Part shown: positions 23,955 through 32,242 of the stretch, piece by piece
Layout of the letters: each line of letters begins with the position of its first letter
Position numbering within the stretch: position 1 is the first letter of the stretch
Origin: Dehalococcoidia bacterium
GTDB lineage: Bacteria; Chloroflexota; Dehalococcoidia; Dehalococcoidales; UBA2162
Direction: 5' to 3'
Length of the DNA: 37,938 nt
NCBI GenBank assembly: GCA_011191975.1
Contig: DUFA01000033.1
Location: 1 to 37,938, forward strand
Made by a program: the position numbers and the translations under genes
Notes under the pieces: model-generated
What the model saw: only the letters and a program-made list of their open reading frames with translations
Told to the model about the DNA's origin: nothing
Databases searched by the model: none

Positions 23955-25610
23955 ATGAGTGGCGATGATGCATTATTTGAAGTTCTCAGTCCCTGGGCGG
24001 AAGCTGATCTCGTTCCGATGGAGGGACTAACCGCACCGAGGCTGAATGATCTCAATGGGAAGAAGATCGGATTGTTCTGCAATATCAAGCAGGCATCAGA
24101 CCGGATTCAGCCAGTGCTTGAACGCCGGTTAAAAAAACGGTATCCGGGAGCAGAATTCAGTTATTACCGGGGACAGGCATTCTCTGTATCCGAACTGGAG
24201 CCGCAGAACATAGATAAGTTCAATACCTGGATCGACGAGGTGGATACGGTAATTCTTGCCATAGGCGACTGAGGATCGTGCATGAAGTACCTTGCGTACG
24301 ATTCAATGTATGTTGAGAGAAGGAATAAACCTTCGGTGACCCTTGTCTATAAATATTTCCTCAACGACGCGAAGTCGGCTGCTTCCAGTCGCGGATTGCC
24401 TGCGGTACGCTTTATTCCTGAGTCTATCATTTCCGAATGCAGCGTGATGGAGGATATTGAAGCCGGCATTGACGAGGTCTTGGATGATATCATTGCCGGA
24501 TTAACGGCACCCCTTACCGAGCAGGAGAAAGATCCGGAATCACCGAAACAAGAATCTTCAGCCAGGATAATCTTTAAAGGCAACCTTGAGGAAGTGAACC
24601 GGTTCTTTTATCAGAGGGGCTGGACGGACGGCCTGCCGGTGATACCTCCCACCGAGGAAGCGGTGACGAAAATGTTGGAAGGTACCGATCTTTCACCGGA
24701 CCATGTCGTAGCCGAACTTGCACCCCGTAAAGGAAAAGCCACTGTTGAAAAGATAGCCGTTGCTGCCGTTATGGCTGGAGCGTTACCAACGTATATGCCG
24801 GTACTAATTTCCGGTGTGAAAGCGTTGGGTAATGCACCGATGGCGGATGTCTGGGCGGTCAGTACTGGTTCCTGGGCACCGCTCTGGATACTGAACGGAT
24901 CGATCAGGAAGGACCTCAATGTCAATGATGGTTTCGGGGCTTTGAGTCCGGGTGTGATGGCCAATGCAGCTATCGGACGCGCCCTTACCCTGATAACGAA
25001 GAATATCAGGGGAGTACGCCGTGAGATAGAAGATATGGGTGTGATGGGTAATCCGATGAAATACTGTCTCGTTACAGGAGAAAATGAAGAAGACAGTCCC
25101 TGGGAACCGCTTCATGTCGAACGTGGCTTGAGTAGAGAAGACAGCGCGATCTCTCTCTGTTTCCCAAATCAATACTTGCAGCCACACTCATACTCAACCG
25201 ATGACCTAGGGCTACTCAGGACGATTATCTATAACGTACCCCCCAGGGCGATGGGGACACTCACCGTGATGATAACTCCTCCCAACGCCAGGATACTTGC
25301 CGAAAAAGGCTGGGATAAAGAGAAGATCAAGCAATATATAGTTGAAAATACGAAGGCAGACCTTGAACGGACACCGCAGTATTATATGGCTGGTAATGAA
25401 GGTAAAGACCCGAAAGAACAGGTCCAGGTAATAATGGCAAGACCGGGTCAGTCAGCACCGGTGCAAATATTTGTCGGCGGTGGCTGGGGTTCCTGGACGG
25501 CACTCATGTCTGGAGGGATGCCGCATACGGAGAAAATAGAACTCCCCGAAAACTGGGATAAACTTGTTGCCAGGTATAAGAATGTAGTGCCGAATTATCT
25601 CAGGTACTAG
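23955..25610 (+). CDS. UGSC-family selenoprotein, second copy (in-frame UGA at codon 106)
   Basis: Read through the TGA at 24270-24272, the frame gives 551 residues, with Sec again at position 106 and Cys at 109 (AIGD-U-GSC). It is collinear with the first copy over its whole length: FEVLSPWAEADLVP at the start, KYLAYDSMY after the UGSC, the C-terminal domain from about residue 220 (QRGWTDGLPVIPPTEEAV, ATVEKIAVAAVMAGALPTYMPVL), and the shared end ELPENWDKLVARYKNVVPNY. The ATG at 23955 has AAAGGAG eight nt before it. An ATG at 24282 just after the UGA has a GAGGA upstream and could start a separate protein, but the first copy has ACC there, so that reading is disfavoured. Probably the result of tandem duplication. 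Confidence 0.88.
24273..24302 (+). promoter_or_regulatory. Candidate SECIS recoding element of the second UGSC gene
   Basis: ATCGTGC (24275-24281) pairs over 7 bp (one G-U) with GTACGAT (24296-24302), and inside it AAG pairs with CTT around a UAC loop. The hairpin begins two nt after the UGA, as expected for a bacterial SECIS. Confidence 0.55.
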
Positions 25611-25642
25611 ACGTAATATTATTACATTATAGAAATTATCTC

Positions 25643-25768
25643 ATTCCGGCGAAAGCTGGAATCTAGAGAATTTCTCTGGATACCGACTTTCGTCGGTATG
25701 GCGTTTAGCCCATGATTGAATAAGGTGTATTTCAGTTTCAGACTTGTCATTCCCGCGAAGGCGGGAAT
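25643..25768. repeat. Intergenic palindromic repeats between the selenoprotein and reductase genes
   Basis: Three short hairpins: ATTCCGGC/GCTGGAAT (25643-25662), TACCGAC/GTCGGTA (25681-25698) and ATTCCCGC/GCGGGAAT (25749-25768). Their wording (CATTCC-CGCGAA-GCGGGAATCC) matches a class of extragenic palindromes scattered through many bacterial genomes. They may act as transcript-end or processing signals here, which would weaken co-transcription of the reductase gene with the selenoproteins. Confidence 0.7.
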
Positions 25769-25801
25769 CCATATACAGTCGAGAGGACGAGAGGTGGACG
25801 T

Positions 25802-26725
25802 ATGTTTGACTATGATGCAGTGATAATTGGTGGTGGGCCAGCGGGATTGACAGCTGGCTTATATCTTTGTCGGGGAAACTGGCGGACGCTGCTGGTGGAT
25901 AAAGAAAGTCCAGGCGGGTATATAAAGAACATAGAACTAATCGAGAACTATCCTGGTTTTTCTAACGGTGTTGCTGGATCTCAACTTGCCGCCCAGATGG
26001 TAAAGCAGGCGACGACTTTCGGTCTGAAATTCGAACAGGCTGAAGTGTCGACTATAGAGATATTCTCCAGCAGTAAATGGGTTGGCTGCATTAACGGCAA
26101 GGGATTTACTACGGGGGCGGTTATTTTTGCCGGAGGTTCCGTGCCGAAGAGACTTGGTGTCACCGGTGAAGAAGAATTCAGAGATAAAGGTGTAATCAAC
26201 TGTGCTTTCTGTGATGGAGGTCAGTTTGCCAGGAAGACGATAGTTGTATGCGGAGGTGGTGACTCCGGGATTACCGAAGCCCTTTACCTTTCCAAAATAG
26301 CCGATAAAGTGATCGTCGTCGAAGCTATGCCGCAGTTGAATGCGACCGCTATCCTGCAGGACAGGCTGAAGGCAAATCCGAAAATGGAAGTCTATACCGG
26401 TACGATGGTGAAGGAGATCATCGGTAACGGGCAGGTCGAAGGTATTAGAATTGTAAGAAATGGGGAAAGTGAGGAAGACATCATCAAGACCGATGGCGTA
26501 CTTGTCCATATCGGCCTTGATCCAAATACTTCTTACCTTGAAGGAATCGTTCCTCTTACCAATAACGGTCAGATAGAGGTGAACGAATGGATGGAGACAG
26601 ATCTACCGGGCATCTTTGCCGCCGGAGATATCAGGAGTGATTCTCCAAGGCAGGTATCCGCCGCAGTAGGCGACGGTGCGGCTGCCGGTATGTCTGCCCA
26701 GAGGTACCTTCAGAAGCAGGGATAG
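25802..26725 (+). CDS. Thioredoxin-reductase-like FAD/NAD(P)-dependent oxidoreductase
   Basis: A 307-residue flavoprotein of the low-molecular-weight thioredoxin reductase family. FAD-binding VIIGGGPAGLTAGLYL is at residues 7-22; the redox pair is Cys134-A-F-Cys137 followed by DGG; the NAD(P)-binding GGGDSGITEALYLS comes next; and GIFAAGDIRSDSPRQVSAAVGDG is the C-terminal FAD motif. Classical reductases have CATCDG; here the middle pair is A-F. AGGTGG precedes the ATG. Placed 192 nt after two U-x-x-C selenoproteins in the same direction, it is a plausible electron donor to them (inference). It could instead serve an ordinary thioredoxin encoded elsewhere. Confidence 0.92.
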   Translation: MFDYDAVIIGGGPAGLTAGLYLCRGNWRTLLVDKESPGGYIKNIELIENYPGFSNGVAGSQLAAQMVKQATTFGLKFEQAEVSTIEIFSSSKWVGCINGKGFTTGAVIFAGGSVPKRLGVTGEEEFRDKGVINCAFCDGGQFARKTIVVCGGGDSGITEALYLSKIADKVIVVEAMPQLNATAILQDRLKANPKMEVYTGTMVKEIIGNGQVEGIRIVRNGESEEDIIKTDGVLVHIGLDPNTSYLEGIVPLTNNGQIEVNEWMETDLPGIFAAGDIRSDSPRQVSAAVGDGAAAGMSAQRYLQKQG

Positions 26726-26738
26726 CAGACTCGGTTTA

Positions 26739-26800
26739 TGGTGGAGGCGGAGGAGAGTCAAACTCCCCCTGAAACACTCATGTCGCTTGCCATCGCCACC
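26739..26800 (-). ncRNA. tmRNA 3'-end-like fragment, possibly an integration scar
   Basis: On the minus strand this 62-nt stretch ends CGCCTCCACCA, the standard 3' end of tmRNA, preceded by a T-arm-like GGGGAG-TTTGACT-CTCCTC and GTGTTTC, as in tmRNA 3' domains. Its beginning GGTGGCG also pairs six of seven with CGCCTCC, so it resembles a shortened acceptor domain. The T stem has one extra base pair, and no 5' domain or tag-peptide frame is seen upstream. I therefore take it as a degraded copy of a tmRNA end, the kind left as an attachment site by integrating elements. Confidence 0.35.
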
Positions 26801-26918
26801 ATCAAGTATGAAAATCGCGTATTAGGACGATTCTCAGAGGAAACAATGCCGTGCTTTTTCTAGCATGTTGTTAAATCACATCGTGTCTATTATTATCTGA
26901 ACCGTTTTCATATTATGC

Positions 26919-27734
26919 TTATACTATACCTCTCAGGTTGAGCATATCCACGGGGATATGTAATGCTCCAATTGTAAAGCCTTCAGATTTATCGTATTCT
27001 CCGTGACAATCCGATCCTCCAGTTATCCTCAGATTGTTTTTTCGGCAGTAATCAACGTATATTTCTGTGGATTCCTTGCTGTGTGAGGGGTAAAAACACT
27101 CGATACCTGCTATACCATTATCTTGCATATCGTGCAAAAAAGAACGGAGCTTATCCGGGAAATCATTACCTGGGTGAGCAAGAACCGGAACGCCGTTTGC
27201 TCGTTTTACGAGAGAGCAAAATTGTTCGATTGAAATTTCATCTTCACTGGTTTCCATATACTTTAAGTAAATATATTCACTGGCTTCATCATATGTCTTA
27301 AAAATTCCTCTCTCAATAGCATAATGGGCATATTTCCATCCCCCCAGCTCTTTGGGGCATTCAAATGAAATATAATCGGAAAGTGATAATTGCGGATAAT
27401 CAACACACATCTTTGCAATCATGTTTTCGCAGTCTTTTTGGCTTTGTGTGTATTGCTGTCTAATCAACTCAAGCATTTCTCTGTTTTGCTTATCAAAATT
27501 ATACGCTAAAACATGATAGCTTTCTCTTTTGAGAGTCGCGCCCAACTCTATACCAAGAATATAAGTAATGTTGTTTTGACTGCAGGCGGCAGCCAGCCGT
27601 TCGTATGAACCAATTGAAGCATGGTCGCATACCGACAATAATGAAACCTGTTGTTTTTTTGCCTCGTGTACTATATCTTCAGGCGTTCTGGTACTGTCCG
27701 AAAATGTAGAGTGTATATGTAAATCCGCATACAT
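26919..27734 (-). CDS. PHP-domain metal-dependent phosphoesterase
   Basis: A 271-residue PHP-superfamily protein. The metal-binding motifs occur in order: DLHIHSTFSDS (residues 4-14), CDHAS, GIELG, VLAHPG and GSDCHG near the C-terminus. The layout resembles the TrpH/YciV group, which includes 5'-3' exoribonucleases and 3',5'-nucleotide bisphosphate phosphatases; histidinol phosphatase is less likely. Codon use is more AT-rich than in the neighbours, and the gene lies between a tmRNA-like scar and a gene-poor stretch, so recent acquisition is possible. The nearest ribosome-site candidate (AAGG) is too far from the ATG to be convincing. Confidence 0.9.
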   Translation of the reverse strand: MYADLHIHSTFSDSTRTPEDIVHEAKKQQVSLLSVCDHASIGSYERLAAACSQNNITYILGIELGATLKRESYHVLAYNFDKQNREMLELIRQQYTQSQKDCENMIAKMCVDYPQLSLSDYISFECPKELGGWKYAHYAIERGIFKTYDEASEYIYLKYMETSEDEISIEQFCSLVKRANGVPVLAHPGNDFPDKLRSFLHDMQDNGIAGIECFYPSHSKESTEIYVDYCRKNNLRITGGSDCHGEYDKSEGFTIGALHIPVDMLNLRGIV

Positions 27735-27910
27735 ATGTTAATCACAACCTTCGCAGTATATAAATAATCCGCAGTTCGAAAAACCTGACAAACTCCTGTT
27801 TATCATATCAAAGAAGAGCATGGTACAACAGGTTCTCTGTATCAGTTACCCTTCATTGATCGGGCTTATCTTTCTTTCCGTACCTGACCTTTTTCTTGCT
27901 TCTACTTCTT

Positions 27911-28242
27911 TAGCAAAATCATCAATATTTCCCTCGCTGTATTTTTAGTGATATTGTCGGTTTTAGCCTCTTTGATACGATATAAAACGAGCTAATTTCT
28001 GAAGTATCAATATATAGTAAGTTGTGCGGTCTAGCGTCGGAGTGATCTGAAAAGAAGTCTTTTTGGATATGCAGATTATACGCCTTATATTGTATGTGAA
28101 CAACACGTACCCTTTCCGAAAAAGTAATTGTAAATAGAAAACATTGGATGCTGAGTTTATAACTCACTACGTGGGGTCGACTCTCACCAACTTCCACTAT
28201 AAACAGGTTCCTTATCAGACCGATCGATGGTGAAACTGTCAA
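27911..28242 (-). pseudogene. Possible gene remnant, minus strand
   Basis: A minus-strand frame from 28242 reads to a stop at 27922 with ordinary-looking sequence (for example DFFSDHSDARPHNLLYIDTSEISSFY). If the frame is shifted by one nt near 27984, it continues RIKEAKTDNITKNTAREI to a stop near 27908, which looks equally protein-like. Two adjacent good frames suggest an eroded gene. I do not recognise the family. There is no ribosome site, and it may be non-coding. Confidence 0.25.
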
Positions 28243-28270
28243 TGACTGAAGTGAATGTTTTTTAAGGATG

Positions 28271-28354
28271 ATCCGCCTGTGGCGAAACTTCTACTTTTCG
28301 TTTTATATAGATCGTTACAATTTCCGTCTCAGGCGGATTAACACCGGGTTTCGC
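28271..28354. repeat. Interleaved inverted repeats
   Basis: ATCCGCCTG (28271-28279) recurs inverted as CAGGCGGAT (28330-28338), and GCGAAAC (28282-28288) recurs inverted as GTTTCGC (28348-28354). The two arm pairs are in parallel order rather than nested, so only one can form at a time. Could be the ends of a small non-autonomous element. Confidence 0.45.
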
Positions 28355-28368
28355 AATAACTGAAGTCC

Positions 28369-28397
28369 GTTCGTCCTGAGCTTGTCGAAGGACGAAC
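28369..28397. repeat. Extragenic palindrome
   Basis: GTTCGTCCT (28369-28377) with AGGACGAAC (28389-28397), inner sequence GAGCTTGTCGA. This palindrome wording recurs in intergenic DNA of many bacteria. It sits 35 nt beyond the end of the carboxylesterase gene and could help end its transcript. Confidence 0.65.
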
Positions 28398-28431
28398 AGA
28401 AGTAATCGGAATCTCTCAACGACCAAGAGTA

Positions 28432-29985
28432 TTACATCGGTTTCGTGGTCGTATAGTCATAGCTGTCCCAGGCACGGCGTTCTTCTTCGTACGGTGCTTT
28501 TTCAACACGCGTATTTATATCGAAGACCATGGTATTCCGATCGATTCCGTACTCTGGCCAAGTACCAATGCTGTCGCAAGATGGATTACCGGTACGGGCA
28601 AACGCGACGCAGGAATCCTGCATTTTAATAGCCATACTCTGTTGTTCCAGTCCGTCTCCCGTGAACTGAGAGTCGAGAGTTCCGAACAGGAAGGGATTAT
28701 CCAGTCCGTGCATTGCCCCCAGTACGCCGCCCATTGCCGGCGATTTATATGCAAACAAGTAATTATATGATTTCACTCCATTATCGCGTTGTGCTTCGAT
28801 CAGCCTGATGGTGGGTATCCGGAACATCAAGTCGGTGTTGATACTCCCGAACATATCAAGCGGCGTGACAGCGGGATTTTCAAGTTTGAGTGATTCACGG
28901 TATGCCTGTACCAGTCCCGGGACTATATCCGGTGGAAGGTTGGCTTTCAGCCTTTCGATCATTCCATCTTCATCCAGGTCTTTCATTGCCGGATTCATCC
29001 GGTATGTGGACTTGAGTTCATCACGAGAGTTCCCTGCCATGAGAGTGATATCTCTGGCACTGCCGTTCCTGATTGCCACAATCGGCAGTTCAGGAAGCGC
29101 CTTACCGTCCACAACAGGCTGGAACGGTGTCGCACGCATTTCCTGCTCTCGAAGTCGTTCTCCGAGTTTTTGCTGTCCGTCGAGAAGCTGTTGCGTAGTA
29201 AGGTTTCTTATACCATCAACTTCGTTACCCTTTAAGTTGTATAGTCCAAGATATTGCTTTGCTATATTTACGGCGTTATCCATCGTTGATATGACATTCG
29301 CTGCGCCACTCCGGTTCATCGCCTTGTGGAAAGTGCCTTTCGCTGCCGGAAGTGCCAGTAGTGTTCCGATACTCATTCCACCAGCGGAAAATCCGAAAAT
29401 AGTAACGTTGTCAGGATTACCTCCGAAAGCAGCGATGTTTTCCTGAACCCATTCCAATGCTGCTACCTGGTCGAGAATACCTTCATTTCCGGTTGACGGT
29501 ATCCTGCCGCCGGTAATTTCGTTCAGGTTCAGGAATCCGGGCGCTCCAAGCCGGTAATTAATACTGACAAGGACGATATCGCCGCGTTTTGACAGGACGC
29601 CGCTGTCCAGGAATGTCTCGGAACCTGCCCCGATGATGAAAGCACCGCCGTGTATCCAGAACATAACCGGTCTTTTTTTATCATCCAGACCTGGTGTCCA
29701 GATATTCAGAAAAAGGCAGTTCTCACTCTGCGGAACATTGCCGAAGTTCGGCATTCCGGGTGAGTCACTCGGCGCCACCATCGCGAGTTGCGGGGCCATA
29801 GCACCATAGTCTTTTACCGGTCGTACACCGTCCCATTTTTTCACCGGCTGCGGCGGCATCCAGCGGAGTTTCCCTAACGGAGGTTCAGCATAGGGAACGC
29901 CTTTGAACACGTATAAGCCATCCTGGTATACCCCCTCAAGTTTTCCGCTTTTCGTCGTGACAACAGCCTGTTTATCCATACTCAT
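28432..29985 (-). CDS. Type B carboxylesterase
   Basis: A 517-residue alpha/beta hydrolase of the COesterase family. GVPYAEPPLGKLRW is the family N-terminal motif; SENCLFLNIW and the oxyanion-hole HGGAF (about residue 112) follow; the nucleophile is Ser200 in FGFSAGG; GAMHGLDNPFLFG carries the catalytic His. No signal peptide, so probably cytoplasmic. It hydrolyses carboxylic esters of unknown nature. The start at 29985 (MSMDKQ) is chosen because AAGGAGAG lies five nt upstream; an earlier TTG-type extension to 30006 is not needed. Confidence 0.92.
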   Translation of the reverse strand: MSMDKQAVVTTKSGKLEGVYQDGLYVFKGVPYAEPPLGKLRWMPPQPVKKWDGVRPVKDYGAMAPQLAMVAPSDSPGMPNFGNVPQSENCLFLNIWTPGLDDKKRPVMFWIHGGAFIIGAGSETFLDSGVLSKRGDIVLVSINYRLGAPGFLNLNEITGGRIPSTGNEGILDQVAALEWVQENIAAFGGNPDNVTIFGFSAGGMSIGTLLALPAAKGTFHKAMNRSGAANVISTMDNAVNIAKQYLGLYNLKGNEVDGIRNLTTQQLLDGQQKLGERLREQEMRATPFQPVVDGKALPELPIVAIRNGSARDITLMAGNSRDELKSTYRMNPAMKDLDEDGMIERLKANLPPDIVPGLVQAYRESLKLENPAVTPLDMFGSINTDLMFRIPTIRLIEAQRDNGVKSYNYLFAYKSPAMGGVLGAMHGLDNPFLFGTLDSQFTGDGLEQQSMAIKMQDSCVAFARTGNPSCDSIGTWPEYGIDRNTMVFDINTRVEKAPYEEERRAWDSYDYTTTKPM

Positions 29986-30337
29986 AGCAACTCTCCTTAA
30001 ACTCAAAGTACCAGAGATTATATCAGAGTGTATTTGAAATTTCAGGTTTTATTACTGTACCGGTAAAATTACCGGCTTCTTTGGCATTTGAATTGCTTGC
30101 TGAACGGTAACCTCTCCCTTTGTTAAAGGGAGACAGAAAGGGATTTTGAAATCCCCCTTACTCCCCCTTTTCGAAAGGGGGAAATGACATTCCTACCGAA
30201 TTTATCAAGTGTTGGGTTTATATTCTCCCGCCGAATTCTGTATAATTGTCCATGAGCTGCTGATGTTTATCCACATTCTGAACTGAAAAGAATGAATAGA
30301 CCGGATTCCGGTTAACTTCTTTCACAGGAGGTATATT
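29986..30337. repeat. Intergenic region with palindromic repeats between esterase and CoA transferase genes
   Basis: CCGGTAA-AA-TTACCGG (30060-30075) is a 16-nt inverted repeat 75 nt upstream of the esterase start, a possible operator. Three hairpins follow close together: CTCCCTTT/AAAGGGAG (30114-30132), GGGATTT/AAATCCC (30140-30155 region) and CCCCCTTT/AAAGGGGG (30163-30181). Their wording matches a common extragenic repeat type. TATAAT near 30240 may be the -10 box for the CoA transferase, without a clear -35. Confidence 0.55.
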
Positions 30338-31546
30338 ATGGCTGGACCGCTGGAGGGAGTCAGGGTGGTGGAACTTACGCAGTTTCAGCAGGGGCCCGTA
30401 GCCGGTATGAGACTGGGCGATCTTGGCGCTGAAGTTATCAAGATAGAATCGAAAGAAGGCGACGCGGCACGGGGGATGATGAGGATTGTAGGCGCTGATA
30501 CTGGACTAAAGGGTAGAAATTATTACTTCGAGAGCTGTAATCGTAATAAACGCAGTATTGTTCTAGACTTGAGCACCAAACAGGGCAAGGAAATTTTCTT
30601 TGAACTTATCAAGCAGGCCGATGTATTTTTAACAAATCTCAGTATAAGCGCTCCGAAGCGACTTGGTATTACCTATGATGTTCTTTCAAAGATGAATCCT
30701 CGTCTTATCTATACTCACGCTTCGGGCTGGGGCAGAGAAGGACCTGATGCGAATGCTTTGTCGTTCGACTACACGGGAATTGCACGTTCCGGTACGATGA
30801 TGATGTGCGGCGAGCGGGACGGACCTCCGGGAACGCTGATTCCGGGGATGGGTGATGAACAGGGTGGCCTTATCTGCGCCTGGGCAGTTACTGCCGCTCT
30901 CTATGCCAGAGAGAAGACAGGAAAAGGACAGCTTGTCGATACTTCTTTGATGGGTTCATTGATTGCTTTGCACGGGGTAAACTTTGCTGCACCGGGAGTT
31001 CTCGGGCAGGAATTCCCACGGTTGAAGAGAGCCGAAGCCGGTAATCCGATCTACAATCACTACCAGTGTAAAGATGGCAAGTGGATCGTCATCGCCCATC
31101 TCCAGCCGGACAGATACTGGCCAAATGTCTGCAAGGCGATGGGGCTGGAAGAACTTGAGCATGATCCGCGATTCAACACCATTGAAGCCAGGCATGACAA
31201 TGGTAAGGAACTGGTAGCTATTCTGGATGAAAGATTTACCACTAAAAACCGCGACGAATGGATGGGCATCTTCAAAGAATCGGAAATTATTTTTACTCCT
31301 GTACAGTCGCCAACCGAGGTATTTCAGGATGAGCAGGCGAAAGCGAACAAGTACGTAATCGAAGTCGATCATCCTGTCTGGGGACAGATTAAAATGCTCG
31401 GTTTCCCCTGGGATTTCCATGATACTCCGGCTGCGGTGCAGCGTGAAGCGCCGGAACTCGGACAGCATACTGAGGAAATCCTGCTGGAACTCGGCTATAC
31501 CTGGGAAGATATCGTCAATCTCAAGGATTCAGAAGTTATTAATTAA
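30338..31546 (+). CDS. CaiB/BaiF-type class III CoA transferase
   Basis: A 402-residue family III CoA transferase. The opening PLEGVRVVELTQFQQGPVAGM and GDLGAEVIKIES bind CoA; GMGDEQGG carries the catalytic Asp173; QLVDTSLMGSLIAL and the C-terminal APELGQHTEEILLELGY are typical. It swaps CoA between carboxylic acids; candidate substrates in this family include formate, carnitine derivatives, benzylsuccinate and bile acids, none distinguishable here. AGGAGGT lies five nt before the ATG. Monocistronic, ended by a strong terminator. Confidence 0.93.
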   Translation: MAGPLEGVRVVELTQFQQGPVAGMRLGDLGAEVIKIESKEGDAARGMMRIVGADTGLKGRNYYFESCNRNKRSIVLDLSTKQGKEIFFELIKQADVFLTNLSISAPKRLGITYDVLSKMNPRLIYTHASGWGREGPDANALSFDYTGIARSGTMMMCGERDGPPGTLIPGMGDEQGGLICAWAVTAALYAREKTGKGQLVDTSLMGSLIALHGVNFAAPGVLGQEFPRLKRAEAGNPIYNHYQCKDGKWIVIAHLQPDRYWPNVCKAMGLEELEHDPRFNTIEARHDNGKELVAILDERFTTKNRDEWMGIFKESEIIFTPVQSPTEVFQDEQAKANKYVIEVDHPVWGQIKMLGFPWDFHDTPAAVQREAPELGQHTEEILLELGYTWEDIVNLKDSEVIN

Positions 31547-31571
31547 ATATCAATACCTTTGAGTGTTGATT

Positions 31572-31602
31572 AGAGAGAGGATACAAACCTCTCTCTTTTT
31601 TT
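31572..31602 (+). terminator. Strong intrinsic terminator of the CoA transferase gene
   Basis: AGAGAGAGG (31572-31580), 7-nt loop, CCTCTCTCT (31588-31596) with the stem running into seven T residues. Confidence 0.92.
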
Positions 31603-31611
31603 AGCTATATA

Positions 31612-31657
31612 TTGCTAACTAATAAATTATATTGTATAATAGTTCATTTAGTGAACT
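31612..31657 (+). promoter_or_regulatory. marR promoter with overlapping operator
   Basis: TTGCTA (31612-31617), 17-nt spacer, perfect TATAAT (31635-31640). Directly after the -10 box is the inverted repeat AGTTCA-TTTAG-TGAACT (31641-31657), covering the expected start of transcription. This is the usual place and shape for a MarR dimer site, so the operon is probably autorepressed. Confidence 0.75.
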
Positions 31658-31701
31658 GTTCTGTTAATGACCTATTCCTTAATGGTTGGTTTGAGCTGGT
31701 T

Positions 31702-32145
31702 ATGGAAAACAAAATTATAGACAGTATCCTGGACAGTATGGCGCAGGTTCTTCCCCTGTTTCATCGAAAACTTCTCAGGATGGACCTTGGCGGCATTTCA
31801 GGTGACCTGTCACGTCTCCACTTTGGTATTATGGAGATACTGAGTGAAAGGGATATGACGGTTACAGAACTGGCCAGGATGACAAGTATGAGCAAGTCAC
31901 AGATGACTGCGGCGATTGATAAACTGGTGAAACTGGATGTACTGGAAAGGCATCCGGATGAAAAAGACAGGCGGGTTATTAATATAGTGTTGACGGAACA
32001 TGGTAGAATTCTCCTTCGCGAGGTCAGACGTAAAATAAAACAGAATATAAAACAAATACTATCGAGTTTGACTCCGGATGAGCTTGCCGAAATGTCAGCT
32101 GCCCTGAAGACGTTAAAAGAAATCGGGGCTAAGCTCCAGTTCTGA
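31702..32145 (+). CDS. MarR-family transcriptional regulator
   Basis: A 147-residue winged-helix regulator. MTVTELARMTSMSKSQMTAAIDKLVKLDVLERHPDEKDRRVINIVLTEHG is the MarR DNA-binding helix and wing, flanked by dimerisation helices. The start at 31702 (MENKIID) matches the family; the frame is open to 31612 but that part overlaps the promoter. Only a weak GAG ribosome site is present. It heads an operon with the two ABC exporter genes (97-nt gap) and likely represses them until a drug-like ligand binds. Confidence 0.9.
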   Translation: MENKIIDSILDSMAQVLPLFHRKLLRMDLGGISGDLSRLHFGIMEILSERDMTVTELARMTSMSKSQMTAAIDKLVKLDVLERHPDEKDRRVINIVLTEHGRILLREVRRKIKQNIKQILSSLTPDELAEMSAALKTLKEIGAKLQF

Positions 32146-32242
32146 TGAAACATATCCGTCCAAATTATTCACCTAAAAAGAAGTACTGCGTGGATAAACC
32201 CATGCAGTAATTAACATTGGAATAAAGGTACCTTCTATATAT

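Larger units (their letters stand above)
27735..28431. other. Gene-poor stretch
   Basis: About 700 nt, AT-rich, with no intact gene I can support. It contains a possible minus-strand gene remnant (27911-28242), a pair of interleaved inverted repeats (28271-28354) and a common extragenic palindrome (28369-28397). Confidence 0.6.

Noticed and set aside
24282-25610. Separate protein starting at the ATG just after the second UGA
   Set aside because: A GAGGA precedes it, but the first copy has ACC at the same position, and homology runs without a break across the UGA in both copies, so readthrough is the simpler account.
26739-27100. Complete tmRNA gene on the minus strand
   Set aside because: Only the 3' end is recognisable; no 5' acceptor strand, tag-peptide frame or pseudoknot region was found, and the PHP gene occupies the space.
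28808-29446. Plus-strand 212-codon open frame inside the carboxylesterase gene
   Set aside because: Antisense to a complete, motif-rich esterase; Ser-rich low-information sequence and no ribosome site.
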